Assembly: GCF_004634195.1 (NCBI RefSeq)
Contig: NZ_SKBP01000004.1
Span: 186,001-250,000, forward strand
Length of the DNA stretch: 64,000 nucleotides
Source of the DNA: Flavobacterium salilacus subsp. salilacus
GTDB lineage: Bacteria > Bacteroidota > Bacteroidia > Flavobacteriales > Flavobacteriaceae
Direction: 5' to 3'
Position 1 is the stretch's first letter. Each line of letters starts with the position of its first letter. The notes beneath the pieces are model-generated. The model had not been told where the DNA came from. It saw nothing but the letters and a program-made list of their open reading frames with translations, and made no database searches. Positions 9,446-17,837 of the stretch are shown in pieces. Both the position numbers and the translations under genes were made by a program.

Positions 9446-9633
9446 TAGTTCGACTCGATTGGTAAATCAATTAAATATATATGTTTAATGATACTTGATA
9501 TTTCTTCTTCTTCAGAATCTTCATGTAAGCAAAGCCAACCTTTTTCATCAATAGCGTTATCACTATCATTATCTTTTATCTGTAAAACTTTCTTACCTGT
9601 ATGCTTACATACTCCTACCCTTATTGCTTCCAT
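9445..9633 (-). CDS. 62-residue acidic hypothetical protein preceding the HNH nuclease
   Basis: A short, strongly acidic ORF (EDSEEEEISS near residue 40) with no signal peptide and no family I recognise. It starts 6 bp after the GH3-like stop and its stop overlaps the HNH start, so the two are probably translated together. The size, acidity and coupling to a nuclease would suit a DNA-mimic or antidote protein, but that is inference. It could also be an ordinary small housekeeping ORF into whose transcript the nuclease was inserted. Confidence 0.6.
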   Translation of the reverse strand: MEAIRVGVCKHTGKKVLQIKDNDSDNAIDEKGWLCLHEDSEEEEISSIIKHIYLIDLPIESN

Positions 9634-9639
9634 TTTATA

Positions 9640-11121
9640 TTACCTTAATGCATCCGCAATTTTCCTGTCGTTGCTAAGGCGGGGCAGCTTGTTTTGCCCG
9701 CCCAGCTTGCCTATGGATTTCATGTATTCCTGAAAACCGTTTTTACTCACTTTGGTTATTACTACCGTGCGGAGTATATTACCGCTTATAAGATCGTCAT
9801 AATATACATTCTGGTTGCGCATGGCATTGTCTATTTTCAGGGCAAATGCCTCTATATCCTGCGGTTCGTTTTCAAACTCTATAAACCACTCGTGATACGG
9901 CAGTCCACTGTCGGGGTTTATTTGCGGAGCTACGGTAAACTCGTTAACCCTAATCTCTGTTCCTTCCATTGCTTCATTCAGGGCACTTTCTACCTCTTTG
10001 CCAATAACGTGCTCGCCAAAGGCGGAAATAAAATGTTTTATCCTGCCTGTAACAATAACCCGGTAGGGACTCAGGGAAGTAAACGCGACAGTATCACCGG
10101 TATTGTATGCCCACAATCCGGCATTGGTAGAAATAATCAAAACATAATTTACGCCCTGCTCTACCTCGCCTATGGTGTAACGGCGCGGGTTTTCGGTAAA
10201 AAATTCATCTGATTTTATAAACTCATAAAAGATACCGGAGTTGAGCAGGAGCAGCATTCCTTTTTCGCCCTGCTTGTCCTGATAGGCAAAAAATCCTTCG
10301 GAAGCGGGGAAAAGCTCTATGCTGTCAACCTTTCGCCCAATCAGGTTTTCAAACTTGGCGCGGTAGGGTTCATAATTAACCCCGCCGTATATAAACAGGC
10401 TGAAGTTTTTAAAGATATCGCCTACTTTTTTATTGCCCTTTTGCTGTAAACGTTCAAAATACATTTGCACCCACGAGGGTATGCCCGATATTACGCTCAT
10501 ATCCTCTGTAAAGGTTTCGGCTACAATAGCATCTACTTTGGTTTCCCAATCGTCTATAATATTGGTTTCCCAACTGGGCATGCGGTTGCGTTGCAGGTAA
10601 CCCGGCACGTAGTGCGCCACTATACCGCTAAGCCTCCCGAATTTGATGCCGTTTTTCTCCTCAAGCACGGGGCTGCCTTGCAGGAATATCATTTTGCCAT
10701 CTACAAAATCGGCTTTGCCTGTTTCGTGAATGTACAGCAGTATGGCATTGCGTGCTGCCTCGATATGGTAGGGCATCGACTCCTTAGTAAGCGGTATATA
10801 TTTTGCCCCGGATGTTGTTCCTGATGTTTTGGCAAAATATATGGGCTTGCCTGCCCACAGTACATCGGCTTCGCCTTTTACAACACGCTCTATGTAAGGT
10901 TTCAGGTCTTCATAATCGCGTACCGGTACGCGGGTTGTAAAATCGGTATGATTGTTTATGGTACTAAAGTTATGGTCTTTGCCAAATGCGGTATCCTTAG
11001 CTTTTGCCACCAACTGATTGAAAACCTTGTGCTGGGCTGCTACGGGCTTGTTTGCCCATTTTTGTGTATCGTTATATACTTTACGGGCGAATATTTTTGC
11101 GGCAAATGATTTTAACGACAT
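9640..11121 (-). CDS. GH3-family (auxin-responsive promoter type) adenylate-forming protein
   Basis: A 493-residue member of the GH3 family within the ANL adenylating superfamily, which conjugates acyl acids to amino acids in plants; bacterial members are of unknown substrate. Visible are the ATP-binding P-loop-like FAKTSGTTSGAKYIPLT at about 110-126, ELFPASEGFFAYQ near the acyl-adenylate site, YNTGDTVAF and the VTGRIKHFISAFGEHV block. Length is normal for bacterial forms. The gene lies 6 bp after the M23 peptidase and 6 bp before the 62-residue ORF. The GH3 and M23 genes probably form the older part of this transcript. Confidence 0.85.
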   Translation of the reverse strand: MSLKSFAAKIFARKVYNDTQKWANKPVAAQHKVFNQLVAKAKDTAFGKDHNFSTINNHTDFTTRVPVRDYEDLKPYIERVVKGEADVLWAGKPIYFAKTSGTTSGAKYIPLTKESMPYHIEAARNAILLYIHETGKADFVDGKMIFLQGSPVLEEKNGIKFGRLSGIVAHYVPGYLQRNRMPSWETNIIDDWETKVDAIVAETFTEDMSVISGIPSWVQMYFERLQQKGNKKVGDIFKNFSLFIYGGVNYEPYRAKFENLIGRKVDSIELFPASEGFFAYQDKQGEKGMLLLLNSGIFYEFIKSDEFFTENPRRYTIGEVEQGVNYVLIISTNAGLWAYNTGDTVAFTSLSPYRVIVTGRIKHFISAFGEHVIGKEVESALNEAMEGTEIRVNEFTVAPQINPDSGLPYHEWFIEFENEPQDIEAFALKIDNAMRNQNVYYDDLISGNILRTVVITKVSKNGFQEYMKSIGKLGGQNKLPRLSNDRKIADALR

Positions 11122-11127
11122 AGGTTG

Positions 11128-11997
11128 TTATTCAAAGTCAATATACTGAGTTGGGTTTATAGGGTAACCGTCTTTCCATAGTTCAAAATGCAGGTGTACA
11201 CCGGTAGATTGATTTCCTGTAGAGCCTGCAAGGGCTATAACTTCGCCGGAGCGGACTAAATCGCCCTGCTCTTTGGTTAATGAGGCAGCGTGTTTATATA
11301 CTGATATGATACCGTCGTTATGGCGCACTATAATAACATTGCCGTTGGTAGGCGTCCAGTCGGCAAAAAGCACTGTACCCGCAGCAACAGATTTTATAGG
11401 GGTGTCTTTTGCCAGCGCAATATCTACAGCAAAATGTTTGTTTTTAGAACTGTACGGTTCTGTAATATGCCCTTTGGCAGGCGAAAACAGTACGAGGCTG
11501 ACACGTGGTTTTGCGCCTTCAAAAAGGTTATACTTGTCTTCCAGCGCTACCTGTTCTATGAGTTTAACCTCGGCTTCGGTAGGGTTTACATCTATATGCG
11601 GGGTTTCTTTCTGTTCGGGCACATAAATAGAATCCCGGCTAAGCTTGGTTAACTCCAAATCGCCTGTAAGTACTTTTTTTATTGAGGCTATGTATGCCTG
11701 ATTCGATTCTAACTCTTCAAGCAGCGAGTCGGTTTTTATAGCATTTAATGTTGCTTCGCGCTTTAGCTGGGTGCTGGCATATCCGGGTATGTATTCGCGC
11801 AATGGGGTAAATGCAATAATGTAGGTGGTGAGTGTTATCATGATAATACTTACTATTGTGATTACCACAAACACATTCATAAGGTTGAGCTTGAGGGAAA
11901 ATTTTTCTTCAAAATTATCCTCATCCAGTATAACCAAGCGGCTCTTGTTGAACAGCTTTTTTTTGATTACCTGCCTTTTTAGCCTCTTCTTTGCCAT
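11128..11997 (-). CDS. M23-family metallopeptidase (LytM domain), membrane-anchored
   Basis: A 289-residue envelope protein. A basic N-terminus is followed by one membrane helix at about 40-65, a linker, and a C-terminal LytM/M23 domain at about 175-280. Zinc ligands are visible in HFAVDIA (His, Asp) and in the HLHFELW end motif, so it is probably an active peptidoglycan endopeptidase or hydrolase facing the periplasm. It is the first gene of the M23-GH3-ORF-HNH run and has a -7 box just upstream. Confidence 0.88.
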   Translation of the reverse strand: MAKKRLKRQVIKKKLFNKSRLVILDEDNFEEKFSLKLNLMNVFVVITIVSIIMITLTTYIIAFTPLREYIPGYASTQLKREATLNAIKTDSLLEELESNQAYIASIKKVLTGDLELTKLSRDSIYVPEQKETPHIDVNPTEAEVKLIEQVALEDKYNLFEGAKPRVSLVLFSPAKGHITEPYSSKNKHFAVDIALAKDTPIKSVAAGTVLFADWTPTNGNVIIVRHNDGIISVYKHAASLTKEQGDLVRSGEVIALAGSTGNQSTGVHLHFELWKDGYPINPTQYIDFE

Positions 11998-12014
11998 TGT
12001 AACAGTTTAATTGA

Positions 12015-12022
12015 CAAATATA
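12015..12022 (-). promoter_or_regulatory. -7 box upstream of the M23 peptidase gene
   Basis: Minus-strand TATATTTG matches the TAnnTTTG box of Bacteroidota promoters and lies 17 bp before the start codon. A TTG at suitable spacing is not seen. Confidence 0.45.
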
Positions 12023-12124
12023 CTAATCTCTGCAGGAGAATGAAATGGTATGGGCATGAAAAGCATAGAAACGGGTTTTTATTTTATTTAACGCAAACCA
12101 TATCCAAATAATTGTCGTAAATAA

Positions 12125-12153
12125 TTGCAGTAAATAATTTATGATTAACTTTG
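12125..12153 (+). promoter_or_regulatory. promoter of tatA (TTG-N18-TAACTTTG)
   Basis: A TTG at 12125-12127 and the -7 box TAACTTTG at 12146-12153 are separated by 18 bp, within the usual range for the major sigma factor of Bacteroidota. The tatA start codon follows 24 bp downstream. Confidence 0.65.
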
Positions 12154-12177
12154 TAACGAAATATATATTCTATCATT

Positions 12178-12387
12178 ATGAATGCATTAACATTTTTTTT
12201 AGGAGTAGTTGGGCCATGGCAAATAGCTATTGTGGTTGTGCTAATCGTGTTGTTATTTGGGGGTAAAAAAATTCCTGAATTGATGAAAGGGCTTGGTTCC
12301 GGTATTAAGGAATTTAAAAATGCTGCGAAGGATGACGACCAGCAACACCAAACTTCTAAAAAACAACAAGAAGAGAATAAACTGTAA
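12178..12387 (+). CDS. tatA: Sec-independent protein translocase subunit TatA/TatE
   Basis: A 69-residue protein with one N-terminal membrane helix ([16 protein letters not shown]), the FGGKKIPEL hinge, an amphipathic helix containing the [12 protein letters not shown] motif, and a polar Gln/Lys-rich tail. This is the standard TatA architecture; it forms the pore that exports folded proteins bearing twin-arginine signals. It is monocistronic, with its own promoter and a strong terminator immediately after. No tatC is in the window. Confidence 0.95.
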   Translation: MNALTFFLGVVGPWQIAIVVVLIVLLFGGKKIPELMKGLGSGIKEFKNAAKDDDQQHQTSKKQQEENKL

Positions 12388-12408
12388 TAACTATTTTGAG
12401 TTTTATAT

Positions 12409-12440
12409 AAAAAACCCATAGCCTTGCTATGGGTTTTTTT
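12409..12440 (+). terminator. intrinsic terminator after tatA
   Basis: A perfect stem CCCATAGC / GCTATGGG with a 3-base loop, extended by A:T pairs and followed by seven T. The same stem reappears at 14409-14426 after the bacteriocin-like cassette. Confidence 0.9.
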
Positions 12441-12497
12441 GATTATAATAATTTAAAAACACCTACTCTTGGGTATTTTATTTTACTTAACATAAAG

Positions 12498-12505
12498 TAT
12501 ATTTG
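12498..12505 (+). promoter_or_regulatory. -7 box of the fulvocin-like cassette
   Basis: TATATTTG fits TAnnTTTG and ends 37 bp before the start of the first cassette gene. The nearest upstream TTG is 26 bp away, longer than usual, so the -33 part is doubtful. The cassette therefore seems to have its own promoter after the tatA terminator. Confidence 0.5.
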
Positions 12506-12542
12506 AATACTAAAATTTATTAATTTTTTAAAAACCCATTCA

Positions 12543-13157
12543 ATGAAAAAATTTCTTTTTGTAGCATTTTCTGCTACTGTATTTTTAGTTGGTTGTTCTA
12601 AAGATGACAACTCAAATTCTCAAAATGCTGATGCCTTGAAAGTGGAGTCCGTTTTAAACATTAGAGAAAATCCAAATTTTCAAACTAAAAGTGACACTAC
12701 GGATTTAGAAGATGCTGAAAGAACTGCTTATCTTCTTTTAAACGCATCAGAAAAATTAGTTTATTGGCAAACTAAATTATCTGATTTTATTGTAGAAGAC
12801 CGTGAGTTAAGTACCGCAGAAATAAATTTAATTGAAGAAGTAAAAGCTGCGATAGATGTTGATGTTTTTGAAGATATTACTAATGATAAACAAGAATATT
12901 TTAAAAATATTTTTGTTCCTGATTTTTTAGATAGGGTAGATGATGTAATGCCTACCTCAAAAGTCGAAAATCTTTTTTATGGCTATACTCCATCATTAGG
13001 CTCAGCTAAGAAAAAATGTAATTGTAATCAAGGATCAATGTTTGGCTGTGGAGCATCTAACCATTGTGATGAAAGAGTATGTAAGAAAAAAAGCAGGGGA
13101 TGTGGTTTCATGTTTTTATGGGAATGTAATGGTATTTGCTCATATACAGATTTTTAA
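12543..13157 (+). CDS. fulvocin C-related cysteine-rich lipoprotein (bacteriocin precursor candidate)
   Basis: A 204-residue protein with a lipoprotein signal (lipobox LVGC, Cys18), an acidic helical middle part (about 25-150), then a short C-terminal domain (about 157-204) containing eight cysteines: a CNC start, an RGCG turn and an aromatic FLWEC segment near the end. This spacing resembles fulvocin C, the disulfide-rich bacteriocin of Myxococcus fulvus, as I remember it; related proteins occur in Bacteroidota. A cleaved C-terminal domain would have four disulfides. The stop overlaps the next start (TAATG), coupling it to a thioredoxin-domain membrane protein. Base composition is markedly AT-rich. 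Bactericidal activity is inferred, not shown. Confidence 0.7.
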   Translation: MKKFLFVAFSATVFLVGCSKDDNSNSQNADALKVESVLNIRENPNFQTKSDTTDLEDAERTAYLLLNASEKLVYWQTKLSDFIVEDRELSTAEINLIEEVKAAIDVDVFEDITNDKQEYFKNIFVPDFLDRVDDVMPTSKVENLFYGYTPSLGSAKKKCNCNQGSMFGCGASNHCDERVCKKKSRGCGFMFLWECNGICSYTDF

Positions 13158-14011
13158 TGAAAAAAGGAATTTATTTACTTAGTTGCGGTATTTTAAATAC
13201 CGCAGCTTTACTAAGTGGTGCTGTTGATTTAACAATAAGTTTTTTTGCAGTACCATTACTATATTTATTAGGAGGTATATATCTTTTAAGAGTAAATCCT
13301 TTTAATAAAAAATGGATTGGATATTTATCAATTTTTGGTATATATCCTACGATGTTATTATCTGCTTTTATAGGGTCATTTTTTTATGACGGATTTATGG
13401 GCTATCCTCTTGTTATAATAACTGCTATAAGTATTATACTTGCTTTTCTTTTATACAAAAAATCTAAACAAGTTATCATAAGATATAGTTTTATATTAGT
13501 AATTGCATTTGGAATATTAACCGCGTTAGTTCCCAACTATTACAATTACTTGAATTCAGAAACAAATAATCCAATTTTAGATAAACAACTAACCGACTTG
13601 GAGCTTTATAATGAATTTGGAGAAAAAATAAACATAGAAGATTTTGAGGGAAAAGTACTAATACTGGATATATGGAGTTCTTCATGCGGAATATGTATCT
13701 CTGAATTTCCAAAATTTGATGCTGTAACTAAAAAATACTCTGATGATAAAAACGTTAAGTTTTTTAGTGTAAACTTGCCTTTAAAAAGGGATAAACGAGA
13801 AGAAATAGAAAAATACACAAACCCCTATTCATTCAGTAAATTATATGCTGGTGAAGATGTACAAAAAAAATTGAATATCACTCTTATACCTAAATATATA
13901 ATCATAGATAAGAATCTAAAACCAAGATATGTTGGTTCTTTAAACACAAGAACATTTGATATTTATAAAAATTTGGATCGATTAATTAATGACCTCAAAA
14001 ATGAGAAATAA
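13157..14011 (+). CDS. polytopic membrane protein with C-terminal TlpA/ResA-like thioredoxin domain
   Basis: About 284 residues from the ATG at 13157, which overlaps the upstream stop. The first 125 residues hold four or five hydrophobic helices; residues 140-284 form a thioredoxin fold with active-site CGIC in WSSSCGICISEF and the cis-proline region in LIPKYIIID. The active site is probably extracytoplasmic. Membrane-linked thioredoxin domains of the TlpA/ResA type reduce or isomerise disulfides. Its coupling to a protein with eight cysteines suggests it matures, reshuffles or protects that domain. I do not know an exact family for the fused membrane part. AT-rich like the rest of the cassette. 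Confidence 0.75.
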   Translation: MKKGIYLLSCGILNTAALLSGAVDLTISFFAVPLLYLLGGIYLLRVNPFNKKWIGYLSIFGIYPTMLLSAFIGSFFYDGFMGYPLVIITAISIILAFLLYKKSKQVIIRYSFILVIAFGILTALVPNYYNYLNSETNNPILDKQLTDLELYNEFGEKINIEDFEGKVLILDIWSSSCGICISEFPKFDAVTKKYSDDKNVKFFSVNLPLKRDKREEIEKYTNPYSFSKLYAGEDVQKKLNITLIPKYIIIDKNLKPRYVGSLNTRTFDIYKNLDRLINDLKNEK

Positions 14012-14378
14012 CATTTTACTTTTCGTGATAACTATTATGTTTCTTTCCTGTGATAAAAAAACGGAATTTGCAACAATTGAATTTGAAAAAGAAATAGATT
14101 TTGGAACAATATCATCTAAAGATACAGTCATAAAAATTTTCAAAATATATAATACTTCTGAAATCCCACTAAAGATATCAGAAATAGGAACAAGCTGTGG
14201 ATGCACTGGTGCTATTCTATCAGATTCAATAGTTAAAAAAGGGAACTATGCAGAAATAGAAGTTTCATACCATCCAAAAAAAGAAGAAACAGGTTCTGTA
14301 TCAAACTCAATAGTAATTGAAGCTAATACAAACCCTCCATATACTGCCTTATATTTAAAAGGCAATGTTATCGAATAA
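13989..14378 (+). CDS. DUF1573 lipoprotein
   Basis: A 129-residue protein with a lipoprotein signal (lipobox near FLSC) and one DUF1573 domain, an Ig-like beta-sandwich common in Bacteroidota surface proteins. Typical elements are the IDFGTI start, the FKIYNTSEIPLKI strand pair, the SCGCT motif and the PKKEETG turn. It overlaps the previous gene by 23 bp; a Met at 14001 is an alternative start. Role unknown. As the third member of a bacteriocin-like cassette, it could be a surface partner or immunity-type protein, by context only. Confidence 0.8.
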   Translation: MTSKMRNNILLFVITIMFLSCDKKTEFATIEFEKEIDFGTISSKDTVIKIFKIYNTSEIPLKISEIGTSCGCTGAILSDSIVKKGNYAEIEVSYHPKKEETGSVSNSIVIEANTNPPYTALYLKGNVIE

Positions 14379-14404
14379 AACGAAGTACTTTTTTAGTTTT
14401 TATT

Positions 14405-14432
14405 AACCCCCATAGCAGGCTATGGGTTTTTT
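14405..14432 (+). terminator. intrinsic terminator after the bacteriocin-like cassette
   Basis: Stem CCCATAGC / GCTATGGG at 14409-14416 and 14419-14426 with a 2-base loop, followed by six T. The arms are identical to those of the tatA terminator at 12409-12440. Confidence 0.88.
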
Positions 14433-14442
14433 AATGGTTTGC

Positions 14443-14511
14443 CATTGCGAGGAAGCATGACGAAGCAATCCATAAAAGTTTGCCACGCTCCATTTCATTA
14501 CGCTCGCAATG
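14443..14511. repeat. REP-like intergenic palindrome
   Basis: Inverted arms CATTGCGAG (14443-14451) and CTCGCAATG (14503-14511) enclose about 50 bp. Within the left arm a GCATGACGAAGCAATC segment has the look of the dispersed intergenic palindromes found in many bacterial genomes. No transposase is linked. Confidence 0.6.
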
Positions 14512-14558
14512 ACGAAGTAATAACATATCAACGAATAAACAAACTCTCAAATCAACCT

Positions 14559-16682
14559 TTAAATAACCATACTCAACGCTACACGTTTCCGCACTTCATC
14601 TACTTCAATAACTTTTACGGTAACGTGCTGGTGCAGTTTAACCACTTCATTTACATCGCTTACAAAGCCTTCTTTCAGTTGAGAGATGTGTACCAGTCCG
14701 CTTTCTTTAATGCCAACATCTACAAAACAGCCAAAGTTGGTAATGTTATTCACAATACCGGGCAGTATCATGCCGATATGCAGGTCGGTAATTGATTTTA
14801 CATTCGGGTCAAACTCAAACATTTTAGCAGCCTTGCGCGGGTCGAGTCCCGGTTTTTCAAGTTCTTTCAGTATGTCTTTCAGTACCAGTACCCCTACCTG
14901 TTCGGTAGCATAAGTTGATGGGTTTATTTTGGCAATCGCTTCCTTATTCGAAATTAAATCGGCTGTTTTCAGTTTCAGGTCTTTTGCCATTTTTTCGACT
15001 ATCGCGTAGGCTTCGGGGTGTACCGCACTGTTATCCAACGGATTTTTAGCATTGGGTATGCGCACAAAGGCTGCTGCCTGCTGGTAGGCTTTTTCGCCCA
15101 GTCGGGGTACTTTTTTCAGTTGCTTACGGTCGTCAAAAGCACCGTTTTCGCTACGGTAGTTTACAATGTTCTCGGCGAGCTTCTCCCCTATGCCCGATAC
15201 ATAGCTTAACAATGCGCCACTGGCGGTATTCAGGTTTACCCCTACCGCGTTCACGCAGCGCATTACTACGGTATCGAGTTCTTCTTTAAGTTTGGTTTGG
15301 TCCACATCGTGCTGGTACTGCCCTACGCCTATGGCTTTGGGTTCTATTTTTACCAGTTCGGCAAGCGGGTCGCTGAGCCTGCGCCCTATTGATACCGCTC
15401 CCCTAACGGTTACATCGTAATTAGGGAACTCGGCGCGGGCTATTTTTGATGCGGAATATACCGATGCGCCTGCCTCGCTTACCATAAATACCTGTGGTGG
15501 CAAATCCCATGCTATTTTTTTGATAAAATGCTCCGTTTCTCGGCTTGCGGTGCCGTTACCTATGGATATTGCCTCTACTTTGTAGGCATTGACCATTGAA
15601 CGGATTTTTTTCATGGCTGTTGCCGACTCTTTTTGTGGCGGGTGCGGAAATATGGTTTCGTTATACAGCAAATTGCCCTGCTCGTCAAGGCATACTACTT
15701 TACACCCCGAACGATAGCCGGGATCTATAGCCAGTATGCGCTTTTCGCCCAACGGTGGTGCGAGCAGTAACTGCCCTAAATTATCGGCGAATACTTGTAT
15801 TGCCACCGCATCAGCTTTGGCTTTTGCCTCCTGCAATACCTCGTTACTAATGGCGGGTGCAAGCAGGCGTTTGTAACTGTCGGCTATGGCTTTTTGCAGG
15901 TGTGCTGCGGTTTCCTTGTTCGGTTTTTTGATGATGGTTTGCTCCATAAGGCTGAGTACCTCATCGTTATCCACTTCTATTTTAAATTTGATGATGCCTT
16001 CGGCTTCGGCACGGAGCATGGCAAGCAGGCGGTGCGACGGGGCTTTGGTGAGGTTTTCGCTCCAGTCGAGGTATTGCGAAAATTTTTGGGCTTTTTCGGG
16101 GTCGGCATCTTTAACGGCTTTGGTGGTAATGGTCGCTTTGCGACCAAAAATACGGCGCAGGCTTTTTCGGATGTACATGTTTTCGTTTATCCACTCGGCT
16201 ATAATGTCGCGCGCACCCTGTAGTGCGTCGTCTTCATTAGCTACTTTATCGTTCAGGTATTTGCCTGCTATATAGTCGATATCCTCGGCGTTTTGTGCCA
16301 TGATTATTTTTGCCAACGGTTCCAGCCCGTTTTCGCGTGCGGTGTCGGCTTTTGTTTTTCGGCGTTTTTTGTAGGGCAGGTACAGGTCTTCCAGCTCGGT
16401 GAGGTCGAAACTGTTATTAATTTTATCCTGCAATTCGGGTGTAAGGGCGTTTTGCTCCTCGATGCTTTTTAGTATGGCTTCTTTGCGCTTTATAATTGCC
16501 TCATACGCTTGGTTGAGCTTCGCTATTTGCTCTATAACTACCTCATCGAGGTTGCCGGTGGTATCTTTACGGTAACGAGCTATAAAGGGTATGGTGCAGT
16601 CCTCATTAAGGAGTTGTAATGTGGCAGTTATGCTTTTTACGGGTGCAGTTACCACGCCCGCTATATATTGAATGTTTGTCAT
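14559..16682 (-). CDS. tex: Tex-type RNA-binding transcription accessory protein
   Basis: A 707-residue nucleic-acid-binding protein. The N-terminal helical region contains CTIPFIARYRKDTTGNLDEV; then comes a YqgF/RNase H-like domain near 315-440 (ILAIDPGYRSGCKVVCLDE), helix-hairpin-helix repeats around 480-560 and a C-terminal S1 domain (about 635-705, ending GFVSDVNEV...RVALSM). This is the full Tex architecture and normal length. Tex is a conserved cytoplasmic factor linked to transcription and stress tolerance. It is monocistronic and has a minus-strand -7 box just upstream. Confidence 0.95.
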   Translation of the reverse strand: MTNIQYIAGVVTAPVKSITATLQLLNEDCTIPFIARYRKDTTGNLDEVVIEQIAKLNQAYEAIIKRKEAILKSIEEQNALTPELQDKINNSFDLTELEDLYLPYKKRRKTKADTARENGLEPLAKIIMAQNAEDIDYIAGKYLNDKVANEDDALQGARDIIAEWINENMYIRKSLRRIFGRKATITTKAVKDADPEKAQKFSQYLDWSENLTKAPSHRLLAMLRAEAEGIIKFKIEVDNDEVLSLMEQTIIKKPNKETAAHLQKAIADSYKRLLAPAISNEVLQEAKAKADAVAIQVFADNLGQLLLAPPLGEKRILAIDPGYRSGCKVVCLDEQGNLLYNETIFPHPPQKESATAMKKIRSMVNAYKVEAISIGNGTASRETEHFIKKIAWDLPPQVFMVSEAGASVYSASKIARAEFPNYDVTVRGAVSIGRRLSDPLAELVKIEPKAIGVGQYQHDVDQTKLKEELDTVVMRCVNAVGVNLNTASGALLSYVSGIGEKLAENIVNYRSENGAFDDRKQLKKVPRLGEKAYQQAAAFVRIPNAKNPLDNSAVHPEAYAIVEKMAKDLKLKTADLISNKEAIAKINPSTYATEQVGVLVLKDILKELEKPGLDPRKAAKMFEFDPNVKSITDLHIGMILPGIVNNITNFGCFVDVGIKESGLVHISQLKEGFVSDVNEVVKLHQHVTVKVIEVDEVRKRVALSMVI

Positions 16683-16701
16683 GCTTTGTTGTTAAATAGT
16701 A

Positions 16702-16709
16702 CAAAGATA
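16702..16709 (-). promoter_or_regulatory. -7 box upstream of tex
   Basis: Minus-strand TATCTTTG matches TAnnTTTG, 19 bp before the tex start. No clear TTG partner is present. Confidence 0.45.
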
Positions 16710-16785
16710 ACGGGATATTTTGGGAGTGATATTTAAAATTTAGTTTTAAGAAAATTTTTGTAAGTTAGGAATTTAATTTAATTCG

Positions 16786-17814
16786 ATGTTGGTATATAAA
16801 TATAGAGGAGGCAGTGATGATGATTTTAATAGAGACTTAAGCTCTATTGAGAGAAACTATTTTTGGGGTTCTGATATAAATCAACTCAATGATCCTTGGG
16901 AGACTATTATCAAATCTGAGAAATTTATCAAGCAATCTAAATCTGTTAGTTGGTTTTTCGGAAAGAATTCACACGAAAAATTGCTTAAGGTACATGAAGC
17001 TCTAGAAAATCTACTTTCATTCAATAAAAGAATTGGTATTTATTCTTTATCAACAAATTATTTAGATGAATTGCTTTGGGCACACTATGCTAATTCACAT
17101 AAAGGTTTCTGTATAGAATACGATTTAGATATCTTATTGAATACTTTTAGAACTGAAAAAGTTTATCATTTTCCTGTTAAATATAATAAAATCCCACCAG
17201 AAGTTACTATCTCGGATGTCAATATTAAAAATGACAGTCTTATTCGTAAATTGTCTGGTTTCAAATCAAAACGATGGGAATACGAGCAAGAATATAGAAT
17301 AATTACTGATAATTCAGGAAAACAGTCTTATAATCATCAAGCATTGAAATCAATTTATTTTGGTTTGAGAATGTCTGAAACCCATAAATCAGAAATTTTT
17401 AAAAGATTAAAAGGACGAGATATTAAGTTTTATCAAATAGAACATCTTAATAAGTCCTATAAATTTGAAGCCGCTAGAATTTCAAACCCATTTGGAGAAG
17501 ATATTGATTATTTAAAATTTATCCCTGCCTCTATTACCAATAATAAAAATATTTCATTTGAAATAATTGAACAAAATTTTTATAAACACAGGTCAAAAGG
17601 AGTTATTACTATAATGCTCGAATCGATTATAAAGAAATCAGAAATAGAATGGTTAGCTAATAAAATTTATGATGAGATTTTTCATACAGCTGAAAAAGTA
17701 TTTATTCTCTACTATTTTAAAGAACAAAAAAATATGGAAGTAGCTTGGGCTACTTCGCATTTTATAAATGGAAAATTAGAAATTAAAATAAACGATTTTA
17801 TTCTTTCAATGTAA
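16786..17814 (+). CDS. DUF2971 domain protein
   Basis: A 342-residue soluble protein. It carries the DUF2971 signature: an N-terminal YKYRGG start, then ISIYSLS-like and LLWAHYANSHKGFCIEYD at about residues 104-121, then a KSKRWEYEQEYR block at about 164-175. The last 100 residues are a separate extension. DUF2971 proteins are widespread, irregularly distributed and of unknown biochemical function. The gene is AT-rich and lies 23 bp before an unknown gene with which it may be co-transcribed. Confidence 0.8.
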   Translation: MLVYKYRGGSDDDFNRDLSSIERNYFWGSDINQLNDPWETIIKSEKFIKQSKSVSWFFGKNSHEKLLKVHEALENLLSFNKRIGIYSLSTNYLDELLWAHYANSHKGFCIEYDLDILLNTFRTEKVYHFPVKYNKIPPEVTISDVNIKNDSLIRKLSGFKSKRWEYEQEYRIITDNSGKQSYNHQALKSIYFGLRMSETHKSEIFKRLKGRDIKFYQIEHLNKSYKFEAARISNPFGEDIDYLKFIPASITNNKNISFEIIEQNFYKHRSKGVITIMLESIIKKSEIEWLANKIYDEIFHTAEKVFILYYFKEQKNMEVAWATSHFINGKLEIKINDFILSM

Positions 17815-17837
17815 ACTATACCTGTTATACTTAAAGC

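Noticed and set aside
12084..12419. Minus-strand ORF overlapping tatA
   Set aside because: tatA is unambiguous on the plus strand; the antisense frame is serine/proline-rich noise.
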